NCBI GenBank assembly: GCA_031273145.1
Contig: JAISSL010000234.1
Span: 1-5,733, forward strand
DNA: 5,733 nucleotides
Reading direction: 5' to 3'
Source of the DNA: Zoogloeaceae bacterium
GTDB taxonomy: Bacteria > Pseudomonadota > Gammaproteobacteria > Burkholderiales > Rhodocyclaceae
Of the stretch, positions 1 to 5,208 are shown piece after piece (the stretch's first letter is position 1; the number at the start of each line of letters is the position of its first letter). The notes beneath the pieces were generated by a model. That model had not been told where the DNA came from, did no database searches, and saw only the letters and a program-made list of their open reading frames with translations. The translations under genes were made by a program, and so were the position numbers.

Positions 1-215
1 ACCGGCCTCTGCTCGTCGGCAACCACGCGCCCGGACATGCTGCCGGGACAGGGCTTGTCCTGATAGAGGGTCTTTCCGCCCGCGTCGGTACACTTGTAAT
101 TCTGGGCAACTGCCGGAGCAAACGCCGAGATTCCAACGACGATTCCAACAATCATGAAGACCGCCAACGCCGAAAGAGCGTTGCGTGTGGATGCCTGTTT
201 TCTGAATGGGTTCAT
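1..215 (-). CDS. DUF4124 domain-containing secreted protein (C-terminal part beyond the left edge)
   Basis: A minus-strand frame opens at the ATG at 215-213 and stays open to the window edge, giving 71 residues. Residues 1-37 look like a long Sec signal peptide: a basic start (R5, K6, R11), a hydrophobic core at about 16-33, and an A-V-A cleavage site before Q38. The mature part begins with the pattern YKCTDAGGKTLYQDKPCP, residues 40-57, which is the hallmark of DUF4124: a short beta-hairpin with two cysteines (C42, C56) that could form a disulfide in the periplasm. The molecular function of DUF4124 proteins is not established. The start overlaps the stop of the preceding gene in an ATGA, and GGGAG lies about 6 nt upstream, so the start is well supported and translation is probably coupled. 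The gene is too short inside this window to know its full length or any C-terminal domain. Confidence 0.82.
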   Translation of the reverse strand, partial: MNPFRKQASTRNALSALAVFMIVGIVVGISAFAPAVAQNYKCTDAGGKTLYQDKPCPGSMSGRVVADEQRP

Positions 216-643
216 GGCTTTCTCCCTTCGCCGCAATTATCGCATATTCCCGCTTGCCTGCATCGTATTTCCGTGAGTGCCGGGGCAACTGGCACGAAGT
301 CGAACGCGGCATCGGGAATGTAGAGCCGCGCCACGGGTTCCGGCGCCGCTATCTGGATGACAAAGCGCCCCGCTTCTTTCTCCCAGAAAATCGCCCGCGT
401 CTCAAGGCCGTATACCCTTCGGTCTCTGGGGACGAGGAACAAAATCCCGCTACGGTAGCGGTCAAGCCCATCGTTTGGATAGCGCGCCGCGCAATCGAGC
501 ATCTTCTGAATATCCGATTGCGCTATGTCGACCGTCTGCTCCATCTCCGCCCGGTCGACCGCCTGTCCCCAGGCGGATGTCGCGCAAAACCACGACCCGA
601 ACAGGAGAGCGGCAATCAGCAGCAGTTTTTTGCGCGTCACCAT
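212..643 (-). CDS. Hypothetical secreted cysteine-containing protein in the mltG operon
   Basis: This 143-residue protein is of unknown function; I do not recognise the family. Residues 1-26 form a clear signal peptide with R4-K5-K6, a leucine/alanine-rich core at 7-19, and an A-W-G cleavage site before Q27. C20 lies in the signal region but lacks a convincing lipobox, so a soluble periplasmic protein is more likely than a lipoprotein. The mature chain of about 117 residues keeps four cysteines (C51, C128, C134, C137); the C-terminal cluster C-x5-C-x2-C suggests disulfides or metal binding, which is inference. The start lies 2 bp past the mltG stop, with an AGGGG ribosome-binding site inside the end of mltG, and the stop overlaps the start of the DUF4124 gene by ATGA. 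That packing argues for one transcript and a shared envelope role with mltG. Confidence 0.8.
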   Translation of the reverse strand: MVTRKKLLLIAALLFGSWFCATSAWGQAVDRAEMEQTVDIAQSDIQKMLDCAARYPNDGLDRYRSGILFLVPRDRRVYGLETRAIFWEKEAGRFVIQIAAPEPVARLYIPDAAFDFVPVAPALTEIRCRQAGICDNCGEGRKP

Positions 644-645
644 CC

Positions 646-1662
646 CTACTTTCCCCTGCTCCGCAGGTAATACTGGACGGCCTGATTATGCTCAGGCAAG
701 GAAGTGGAAAAATAACTGCTGCCATCGCCCTTGGCGACGAAAAAAATGGCGTTGGTCTTGGCCGGATGGAGCGCGGCCTGGATGGAAGCCAGGGAAGGCG
801 TGGCAATCGGCGTGGGCGGCAGCCCCGCGCGCATGTACGTATTGTAGGGCGTATCGGTACGCAGATCGGAACGGTACAGCGTCCCCCGGTAGGATTCGCC
901 CAACCCGTAAATGACGGAAGGATCGGTATCCAGCCGCATCCCCATCCGCAGACGATTGACGAATACTCCGGCCACCATTGCCCTATCCTTTGCAAGCCCC
1001 GTTTCTTTCTCCACGATGGAAGCCATAATCAGAGCCTGATACGGGGAAACATAGGGCAGGTTCGCTTCCCGCGCGTTCCATTCCCGTTCCAGATGGGTTT
1101 TCATTTCCCGCGCCGCGTAAGCGAACAGTTCCAGGTCGCTCGAATATTTGCCGACCCGATAGGTATCGGGAAAGAACATCCCTTCCGGCGATTGCCCCGG
1201 CAACCCGATTTTCTGCATCAGTTCCGCGTCGGACATGGATGCGGTCACATGTTCCAGCCCCTCATGCGCGGCTACCGTCCGCCGCCATTCCCGGAAAGTC
1301 CAGCCTTCGATCAGCTTGACATCCACCTGCAAGACCTTGCCTTCCGCCATCATCCGCAGCAAATGTCGGGGCGTCATGCCCGGCGTCAGGGCATAACAGC
1401 CAAGCTGTATTTCATGTTTCCTGCCTGATAAAATCTCTTCTGCCCGCGCCGCCAGCACCAGCATGTCCTCGGATACCGGCGCGCCCGCCTCGGTCAGCGC
1501 GCGCGCTACTTTCCGCACCCCCATTCCAGAGGAAACGCGAAATTCCAGCGGCGAAGCCACCGGCAGGGGACGTTCCATCCAGCCGATATAAAACCAGCCC
1601 CCTGCCGCAAGGGGCAGCAGGATGATGAGGTAAACCGGCAAAAGCAGGCGCGACAGTTTCAT
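646..1662 (-). CDS. mltG: Endolytic murein transglycosylase MltG
   Basis: MltG is an inner-membrane lytic transglycosylase that cleaves nascent glycan strands internally and is thought to set their length during peptidoglycan synthesis. From the ATG at 1662 the protein has 338 residues, close to the 340 of E. coli MltG. It shows one N-terminal membrane anchor (about residues 5-28), a LysM-like region (about 40-115), and the YceG catalytic domain. Signature motifs are ASIVEKETG (214-222), FVNRLRMGMRLDTDPSVIYG (234-253) and GLPPTPIATPS (280-290). The first Glu of IVEKE falls at residue 218, the position of the reported catalytic Glu in E. coli. A longer frame starts at a TTG at 1683, but it has no ribosome-binding site and lies at or before the predicted transcription start, so the ATG is preferred. 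In many Proteobacteria mltG sits next to pabC, tmk and holB; here two small secreted proteins follow it instead. Confidence 0.95.
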   Translation of the reverse strand: MKLSRLLLPVYLIILLPLAAGGWFYIGWMERPLPVASPLEFRVSSGMGVRKVARALTEAGAPVSEDMLVLAARAEEILSGRKHEIQLGCYALTPGMTPRHLLRMMAEGKVLQVDVKLIEGWTFREWRRTVAAHEGLEHVTASMSDAELMQKIGLPGQSPEGMFFPDTYRVGKYSSDLELFAYAAREMKTHLEREWNAREANLPYVSPYQALIMASIVEKETGLAKDRAMVAGVFVNRLRMGMRLDTDPSVIYGLGESYRGTLYRSDLRTDTPYNTYMRAGLPPTPIATPSLASIQAALHPAKTNAIFFVAKGDGSSYFSTSLPEHNQAVQYYLRSRGK

Positions 1663-1692
1663 GGCAAGAACCCATAAATCCAAAGAGGATAA

Positions 1693-1701
1693 AGCATACC
1701 A
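1693..1701 (-). promoter_or_regulatory. Candidate extended -10 promoter of the mltG operon
   Basis: On the minus strand the sequence TGGTATGCT (TG-n-TATGCT) matches an extended -10 element. It lies about 30 nt upstream of the mltG ATG, giving a predicted leader of roughly 23 nt. The -35 position has only a weak match (TGCAAG), which an extended -10 can tolerate. The call is inference from sequence; the AT-rich block at 1736-1785 upstream could act as an UP-like element or hold another promoter. Confidence 0.35.
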
Positions 1702-1832
1702 TCAAATGTAGTTGCCTTGCAGACAAGCGTTTTTAAAGTGTTACTTTAACTTTATCTTATAACTTATTGTTTTAAATGATTTATCATGCGGAAAGCCGTT
1801 CATGGTATCCTGAATTTTTTTGCCGGACAATA

Positions 1833-1860
1833 CCCTGAATGCGTTTCAGGGGCATTTTTT
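1833..1860 (+). terminator. Orphan hairpin plus T-run (terminator- or attenuator-like) upstream of the toxin-antitoxin operon
   Basis: CCCTGAA (1833-1839) pairs perfectly with TTCAGGG (1845-1851) around a 5-nt loop, and GCATTTTTT (1852-1860) follows, the layout of a Rho-independent terminator reading rightward. No plus-strand gene lies upstream, because mltG diverges from here. It may end a short unannotated transcript or a longer upstream transcript of the antitoxin operon. A second CCTGAA at 1809-1814 could compete for the same right arm. The stem is short (7 bp), so its strength is uncertain. Confidence 0.45.
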
Positions 1861-1866
1861 CTGCGC

Positions 1867-1894
1867 TTGATTTTTCAGAACCAGTCTATATACT
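1867..1894 (+). promoter_or_regulatory. Candidate sigma-70 promoter of the antitoxin-toxin operon
   Basis: TTGATT (1867-1872) as -35 and TATACT (1889-1894) as -10 are separated by 16 bp, a good sigma-70 match placing transcription start near 1901. The antitoxin ATG follows at 1925 behind a GGGGGAAG ribosome-binding site (1912-1919). The -35 lies just after the T-run of the upstream hairpin, so this promoter escapes that terminator. Confidence 0.5.
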
Positions 1895-1897
1895 GGT
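1880..1897. promoter_or_regulatory. Palindromic operator over the -10 box of the toxin-antitoxin promoter
   Basis: The sequence ACCAGTnTATAnACTGGT is an inverted repeat with perfect 6-bp outer arms and a TATA core. It covers the predicted -10 element. A GTCTATAT direct repeat (1884-1891 and 1896-1903) overlaps it with a 12-bp offset. Phd/YefM antitoxins usually bind such palindromes in their own promoter and repress with the toxin as co-repressor, so autoregulation here is a reasonable inference. Confidence 0.5.
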
Positions 1898-1924
1898 CTA
1901 TATTGGTTCATTGGGGGAAGCAGC

Positions 1925-2173
1925 ATGAACAACGAAGTAATCGGTTCTTATGAAGCCAAAACGAAGCTCCCGGAATTATTGCGCGGCGTTCGCGCCGGCA
2001 AGAGCTACACCATCACCCTACGCGGCGAGGCCATAGCCGATCTTGTCCCCGCCCAGAAGAACAACCGCTCGGATGCCGTACAGGCAGCCGCCGAAATGCG
2101 CGCCTTCATGCGGACACGCAAGCCTATCCCCGGCCTCAACATCAAGGCGCTCATCAACGAGGGGCGCGAGTGA
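1925..2173 (+). CDS. Phd/YefM-family antitoxin
   Basis: This 82-residue protein is the antitoxin of a type II toxin-antitoxin pair. Residues 5-42 carry the family fold signature: IGSYEAKTKLPELL followed by the G-V-R-A-G-K turn, the ITLRGEAIADLVP strand-helix pattern, and a basic N-terminal region expected to dimerise and bind DNA. Residues 50-82 would form the flexible C-terminal helix that wraps the toxin and blocks its active site. The start is fixed by a strong GGGGGAAG ribosome-binding site 5-6 nt upstream. The stop overlaps the toxin start in a GTGA, so toxin synthesis is likely coupled to antitoxin synthesis. A palindrome in the promoter fits autorepression. Pairing a Phd-type antitoxin with a VapC-type toxin is a common combination. 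Confidence 0.9.
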   Translation: MNNEVIGSYEAKTKLPELLRGVRAGKSYTITLRGEAIADLVPAQKNNRSDAVQAAAEMRAFMRTRKPIPGLNIKALINEGRE

Positions 2174-2589
2174 GCATCGTACTGGATGCCTCGGTTGCAT
2201 TGCTCTGGCTGGCACCTGAAACCAATCCGCAAGGGGTGAAGTACGCAGACGCGGTTCTGGATAAGGTGGAAAAGTCACAAGCCCTCGTGCCTTCGTTGTG
2301 GCATCTGGAGGTGGCGAACGCCATTGCCAGAATGGAAGCCAGGGGCATGGTGCTGGAAGCCGATTCGCAATGCTTCATCGCGCTTCTGCAACGGCTGGAC
2401 ATCAAGACAGACCTGACTACGGCAGAGTATGCGCTTGGGGATACCTTGAACCTTGCCCGCCGCTACAAACTCTCTGTTTACGATGCGGCCTATCTGGAAC
2501 TTGCCTTGCGGACGGGGCATCCATTGGCGACGCTTGACGCTGAACTGGCTAAGGCTGCGGCTCTGGCAGGTCTTGCAGACGACAATTGA
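2170..2589 (+). CDS. vapC: PIN-domain ribonuclease toxin, VapC-like
   Basis: VapC toxins are Mg-dependent RNases that cut specific sites in tRNA or rRNA and stop translation when the antitoxin is degraded. The 139-residue protein has normal VapC length. The acidic PIN residues are in place: D6 in IVLDAS, E47 in HLEVAN, D105 in SVYDAAY and D123 in TLDAEL, so the active site looks intact. The start is the GTG at 2170, which overlaps the antitoxin TGA and places the first Asp at the expected position. No separate ribosome-binding site is needed if translation is coupled. The gene ends 12 bp before the convergent maf stop, with no clear terminator between them. The RNA target cannot be told from sequence. 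Confidence 0.92.
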   Translation: MSIVLDASVALLWLAPETNPQGVKYADAVLDKVEKSQALVPSLWHLEVANAIARMEARGMVLEADSQCFIALLQRLDIKTDLTTAEYALGDTLNLARRYKLSVYDAAYLELALRTGHPLATLDAELAKAAALAGLADDN

Positions 2590-2601
2590 AAAAACATGGG
2601 T

Positions 2602-3246
2602 TCAATCGCCGTCTGCATGACACCAGAGATAGCCAAAGGCTTTCAGCAGTTCGCCCGTCGCGCACAGGGGCAGACCCATGATGCCGGTATCGCTGCCTTC
2701 GATGCGCTCGATAAAAAGTCCGGCGCGGCCCTGAATGCCATAGGCGCCGGCTTTGTCCGTTGCCTCTCCGCTTGCTACATAGTGGCGAATTTCCTGCATC
2801 GTGAGCTTGCGGAAAAAAACTTCGGAGACATCCAGAATGGACTCCTGCCGGGTCTTGTCCACAATGGAGACGCCCGTCAATACCCGGTGCGAAGTGCCGG
2901 ACAAACGCGAGAGGATAGCGCGCGCGTCGGCGTCATTGGCCGGTTTGCCGATAATCTCGCCGTCTAATTCCAGCGCGGTATCCGCCGACAGAACCGGAAA
3001 ACGCGGCAATTTTCGTTCTTCCAAAAGACGCAAACCGTGCGCCGCCTTGGCGCGCGCCAGCCGCACGACATAATCCGCCGCCGCCTCGGAAGGCTTGGGC
3101 GATTCGTCGTTTTCCGGGTCGTTTCGCGGCGGCTCACGAAACGACAGTACTTCAAAACGAATGCCCGCCCGCTGCAACAGTTCCCTGCGCCGGGGACTTT
3201 AGGAAGCCAGATAAATCTGCCTGAACACAGAATCCGCCTCGGTCAT
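2602..3246 (-). pseudogene. maf: Maf/YhdE-type nucleoside triphosphate pyrophosphatase with an in-frame TAA at codon 16
   Basis: Maf proteins hydrolyse dTTP, UTP or modified nucleotides to monophosphates. The natural start is the ATG at 3246, behind a GGAAGGA ribosome-binding site. It reads 15 residues ending R-Q-I-Y-L-A-S, then a TAA at 3201-3199, then continues in frame as S-P-R-R-R-E-L-L for 198 residues. Together they rebuild the family motif LAS-x-SPRR-x-x-L, where x is often Gln, so CAA to TAA is the simplest lesion. The rest looks intact: SADT with the catalytic Asp at about residue 89, DGEIIGKP, LSGTSHRVLTG, DKAGAYGIQG (164-173) and GLPL (191-194). A TTG at 3177, with AGGGA just upstream, could restart translation and yield 191 residues lacking the SPRR substrate-binding segment. 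TAA ends rlmH normally here, so recoding is unlikely. Pseudogene, sequencing error, or reinitiated short form all remain possible. Confidence 0.8.
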
Positions 3247-3257
3247 GTTTTATTTAT

Positions 3258-3300
3258 CCTTCCCGATGGCAGGAATGCCCATGCGGCAGTTTCGGGAAGG
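3258..3300 (-). promoter_or_regulatory. Hairpin that would sequester the maf ribosome-binding site
   Basis: On the minus strand CCTTCCCGA (3300-3292) pairs perfectly over 9 bp with TCGGGAAGG (3266-3258). The right arm contains most of the GGAAGGA ribosome-binding site (3263-3257), which lies 10 nt before the maf ATG at 3246. The 25-nt loop contains a smaller GGCA/TGCC stem. No T-run follows on either strand, so this is not a Rho-independent terminator. Control of maf translation by structure is an inference. Confidence 0.4.
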
Positions 3301-3363
3301 GGAAAATATATTTGGCGCAATTTACAGAGGCCGAAACAGGGGAAAATGGCACGGTTTGGCATG

Positions 3364-4194
3364 TCAGTGCGCCTTGGTCGGTTCATCAATGGGTTTGAAT
3401 ACAGATAGTGGGAGAGGCGGTCTCTCAGCCCAAAGCTGTAATCCTCTTGGTTGGTCCGAAGTGTGTGGGTCACGACATAGAACGATGGCTGGCTCGAACA
3501 ATCCAATCCACAATGCTTCGTATGTTGGAAGAACACGCCTAAAGGCTAGATTCTTCCCCAGTATTTCGCCTGTCAGGCTATCAACAGCTTGGTATTCCAG
3601 TTTTTCCAATTTCCAGCCTATCGGTTTTTCGTAACGATTACCGACGAATTTCACGTGAAAACGAGCCGTTGGATGTTCAAGCGTCTTGCTGTACAACTGC
3701 CCATCGCGTTTTTCAACGTGCTGAATCCCACTGCCATAGATATTGTCGTATTCCGTAAACCTGAATCCATGTTTCGTAATGTACCAATTTCCTTCTCCGA
3801 AAGCTCCATCATAAAACCCCTCCACCTCCACCTGCCGATAAATCTTCACCCCGGCATCCTTGCACGCCTCACGGAAATGCGATGAAATCCAGTATTCCTC
3901 CGCCCACGGCAGGGCAGACAAAACCAGAACAGGCAGCCCCAGCACCCCCCATCTCCAACTCAACCACCAATCCCGTCTCCAACCCAACTTCTGAAGAAGC
4001 CACAAAACGAGTTTGTTAAGCAACCGGGCAACCATCAGGATCGCGCCTGTATAGATCAAAATGACGACCACGCCTATCGGCCCAATGAGATAGCCCACGG
4101 GACCAGTTACAGCCCACGCCCCAGACGGCAAAAGCGCCATGAGCGTAACGAGCGCCCAAGACCAGACCAGATTTCTCAAGTTTTTGTCATCCAT
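3364..4194 (-). CDS. Hypothetical membrane protein with large C-terminal soluble domain
   Basis: I do not recognise a family for this 276-residue protein. It has three hydrophobic segments, about residues 11-29, 34-57 and 82-97, with basic stretches around R74-R75 and R81. A soluble domain of about 175 residues follows, rich in aromatic and charged residues and containing CKDAGVKIYRQV (111-122) and FTEYDNIYG (146-154). C111 and C240 are its only cysteines and could pair if the domain is periplasmic. The ATG at 4194 is chosen because GAGGG lies 7 nt upstream; an in-frame ATG at 4218 has AGGA directly against it, which is poor spacing. Base composition looks more AT-rich than the flanking housekeeping genes, and the gene lies between rlmH and maf where other Betaproteobacteria usually have nothing, so it may be acquired. 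It has its own candidate promoter. Confidence 0.75.
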   Translation of the reverse strand: MDDKNLRNLVWSWALVTLMALLPSGAWAVTGPVGYLIGPIGVVVILIYTGAILMVARLLNKLVLWLLQKLGWRRDWWLSWRWGVLGLPVLVLSALPWAEEYWISSHFREACKDAGVKIYRQVEVEGFYDGAFGEGNWYITKHGFRFTEYDNIYGSGIQHVEKRDGQLYSKTLEHPTARFHVKFVGNRYEKPIGWKLEKLEYQAVDSLTGEILGKNLAFRRVLPTYEALWIGLFEPAIVLCRDPHTSDQPRGLQLWAERPPLPLSVFKPIDEPTKAH

Positions 4195-4267
4195 ATGCTC
4201 GCCCTCTTTCTCATTCATTCCTCAAGTTCTGCGGACTGCCGCGCAGGAACCGCCTCACGGCGCGTTT

Positions 4268-4287
4268 GCCGCCAGCATAGCGGCGGC
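4268..4287. other. Small GC hairpin in the leader of the membrane-protein gene
   Basis: GCCGCC (4268-4273) pairs with GGCGGC (4282-4287) around an 8-nt loop. It lies in the predicted leader between the promoter at 4330-4357 and the start codon at 4194. There is no T-run, so it is not an obvious terminator. The rest of 4195-4374 shows no further gene that I can support. Confidence 0.35.
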
Positions 4288-4329
4288 GCGTGTTTGCCCT
4301 TGAATCGGCTCAAAAGCAAGCATGTCATT

Positions 4330-4357
4330 ATCGTACATCGAATAACAGGCATGTCAA
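4330..4357 (-). promoter_or_regulatory. Candidate sigma-70 promoter of the membrane-protein gene
   Basis: On the minus strand a perfect -35 TTGACA (4357-4352) is followed after 16 bp by TACGAT (4335-4330), with GATAAT at 4332-4327 as an alternative -10 at 19-bp spacing. Predicted transcription would start near 4320 and give a leader of about 125 nt. A direct repeat GCATGTCA (4320-4327 and 4349-4356 on the plus strand) brackets the promoter and could be a regulator site. It lies just past the repeat block, so the membrane-protein gene need not rely on the nadD-rsfS-rlmH transcript. Confidence 0.45.
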
Positions 4358-4374
4358 GCAGCCCTGAACTCATC

Positions 4375-4394
4375 ATTCCCGCGAAGGTGGGAAT
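4375..4394. repeat. dRS3-like 20-bp palindrome
   Basis: ATTCCC-N8-GGGAAT with perfect 6-bp arms, the same form as the neisserial dRS3 repeat. It lies upstream of the tandem 156-bp units and is the first of five such palindromes in this region; the others are at 4423-4442, 4548-4567, 4579-4598 and 4704-4723, the second, fourth and fifth with one or two arm mismatches. Confidence 0.7.
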
Positions 4395-4422
4395 TCAGTG
4401 CTTTTGCGTCTCTCACCTCGTC

Positions 4423-4578
4423 ATTCCCGCCTGCGCGGAAATAACGAGTGTGGGCGGGCGGCAGGTTGCCGCCCCTACGGACAAATTCAGTGGCCGCGCA
4501 TTGAACAACTTGTAGGGGACGCAATCTGCGTCCCGTTACAGGTCTGGATTCCCGCCTTCGCGGGAATGACGAGGTGAG
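4423..4578. repeat. Composite palindromic repeat, tandem copy 1 (156 bp)
   Basis: The unit opens with a dRS3-like palindrome (4423-4442) and carries a second near its end (4548-4567). Between them lie two strong hairpins: GGCGGCA-GGT-TGCCGCC (4457-4473) and GGGACGCA-ATC-TGCGTCCC (4516-4534). CCCCTAC (4472-4478) and GTAGGGG (4512-4518) form a further inverted pair around a 33-bp centre. The nested inverted repeats and lack of coding content resemble a miniature inverted-repeat element or a mosaic of short intergenic repeats. No transposase lies nearby. Confidence 0.75.
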
Positions 4579-4734
4579 GTTCCCGTCTGCGCGGAAATGA
4601 CGAGTGTGGGCGGGCGGCAGGTTGCCGCCCCTACGGACAAATTCAGTGGACGCGCATTGAACAACTCGTAGGGGACGCAATCTGCGTCCCGCCAAAAGTC
4701 TGGATTCTCGCCTGCGCGGGAATAATGGCGGGGA
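4579..4734. repeat. Composite palindromic repeat, tandem copy 2 (156 bp)
   Basis: This copy follows copy 1 directly at a 156-bp period. By hand count 10 of 144 aligned bases differ over the core (4580-4723 against 4424-4567), about 93% identity; the last 11 bases have diverged. The hairpins recur at 4613-4629 and 4672-4690. The unit ends right at the rlmH stop codon, so the rlmH transcript would run straight into these structures. Confidence 0.75.
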
Positions 4735-5208
4735 TTACTCCCGATGATAAGGATGTCCATTAAGCAAACTGACCGCCCGATAAAGCTGTTCGCACAGCAG
4801 CACCCGCGCCAGACCATGCGGCAGGGTTAAACTGGAAAGCCGGATGGATTCCTCGGCCTCTGCCTTCAGTTCCGCATCCAGCCCGTCCGCGCTGCCAATC
4901 AGAAAGGCCACGTTCTCGCCCTGTAAAAACCAGTGTTGCAAACGCTTTGAGAGTTGCAGCGTCGTCAAATCCTCTCCCTTTTCATCCAGCACTACAAGAC
5001 GCGCCCTGGAAAAAGATTTCAGGGTTTGCCGTAAGCGAATGCCCTCGGCCTGAAGCAGTTGTTCCCGCATTTTGCCTTCCCTCGGTTCCGGCTTGACCTC
5101 GCACACCTGCGCCGCAATTTCTCTGGGCAGGCGCTTCAAATATTCCCGGCAAGCCGTCTCCACCCACTCCGGCTGACGATGCCCCACCGCAACCAGCAGA
5201 AATTTCAT
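4735..5208 (-). CDS. rlmH: 23S rRNA (pseudouridine-1915-N3)-methyltransferase RlmH
   Basis: RlmH methylates N3 of pseudouridine 1915 in helix 69 of 23S rRNA, using SAM, on the assembled 70S ribosome. The 157-residue protein matches the usual length of about 155. It starts MKFLLVAVG and carries the SPOUT knot: VVLDEKGED (72-80), FLIGSADGL (102-110), the SSLTLPHGLARVLLCEQLYR stretch (125-144), and the C-terminal HPYHRE (152-157) that reaches the rRNA. Many relatives read IGG where this one has IGS at 104-106, a small change in the SAM-binding loop. The ATG at 5208 overlaps the rsfS stop as ATGA and has no clear ribosome-binding site of its own, so coupling to rsfS is likely. A longer in-frame opening to 5262 runs inside rsfS and lacks family support. 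Confidence 0.96.
   Translation of the reverse strand: MKFLLVAVGHRQPEWVETACREYLKRLPREIAAQVCEVKPEPREGKMREQLLQAEGIRLRQTLKSFSRARLVVLDEKGEDLTTLQLSKRLQHWFLQGENVAFLIGSADGLDAELKAEAEESIRLSSLTLPHGLARVLLCEQLYRAVSLLNGHPYHRE

Noticed and set aside
475..1428. A 317-codon plus-strand open frame opposite mltG
   Set aside because: It runs antisense to a full MltG with intact catalytic motifs, its translation is Arg/Pro/His-rich without any recognisable domain, and such frames are common opposite GC-rich genes.
1663..1683. TTG start for MltG at 1683, adding 7 residues
   Set aside because: No ribosome-binding site precedes it and the predicted transcription start is about 3 nt away; the ATG at 1662 gives normal family length.
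3199..3201. Reassignment of TAA to a sense codon
   Set aside because: rlmH in the same window ends at TAA exactly after its conserved C-terminal HPYHRE, so TAA acts as a stop here.
3258..3300. Terminator after the membrane-protein gene
   Set aside because: The stem is strong, but the loop is long and no T-run follows on the minus strand, so it fits leader structure better than intrinsic termination.
4354..4695. A 113-codon minus-strand frame made of two repeated 52-residue peptides
   Set aside because: It is a by-product of the 156-bp tandem repeat, whose length is a multiple of three. The DNA is dominated by palindromes and the peptide is Arg/Gly/Pro-rich with no family resemblance.
4423..4734. 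CRISPR array
   Set aside because: There are only two long units with no spacers between them; the similarity spans the whole 156-bp period.
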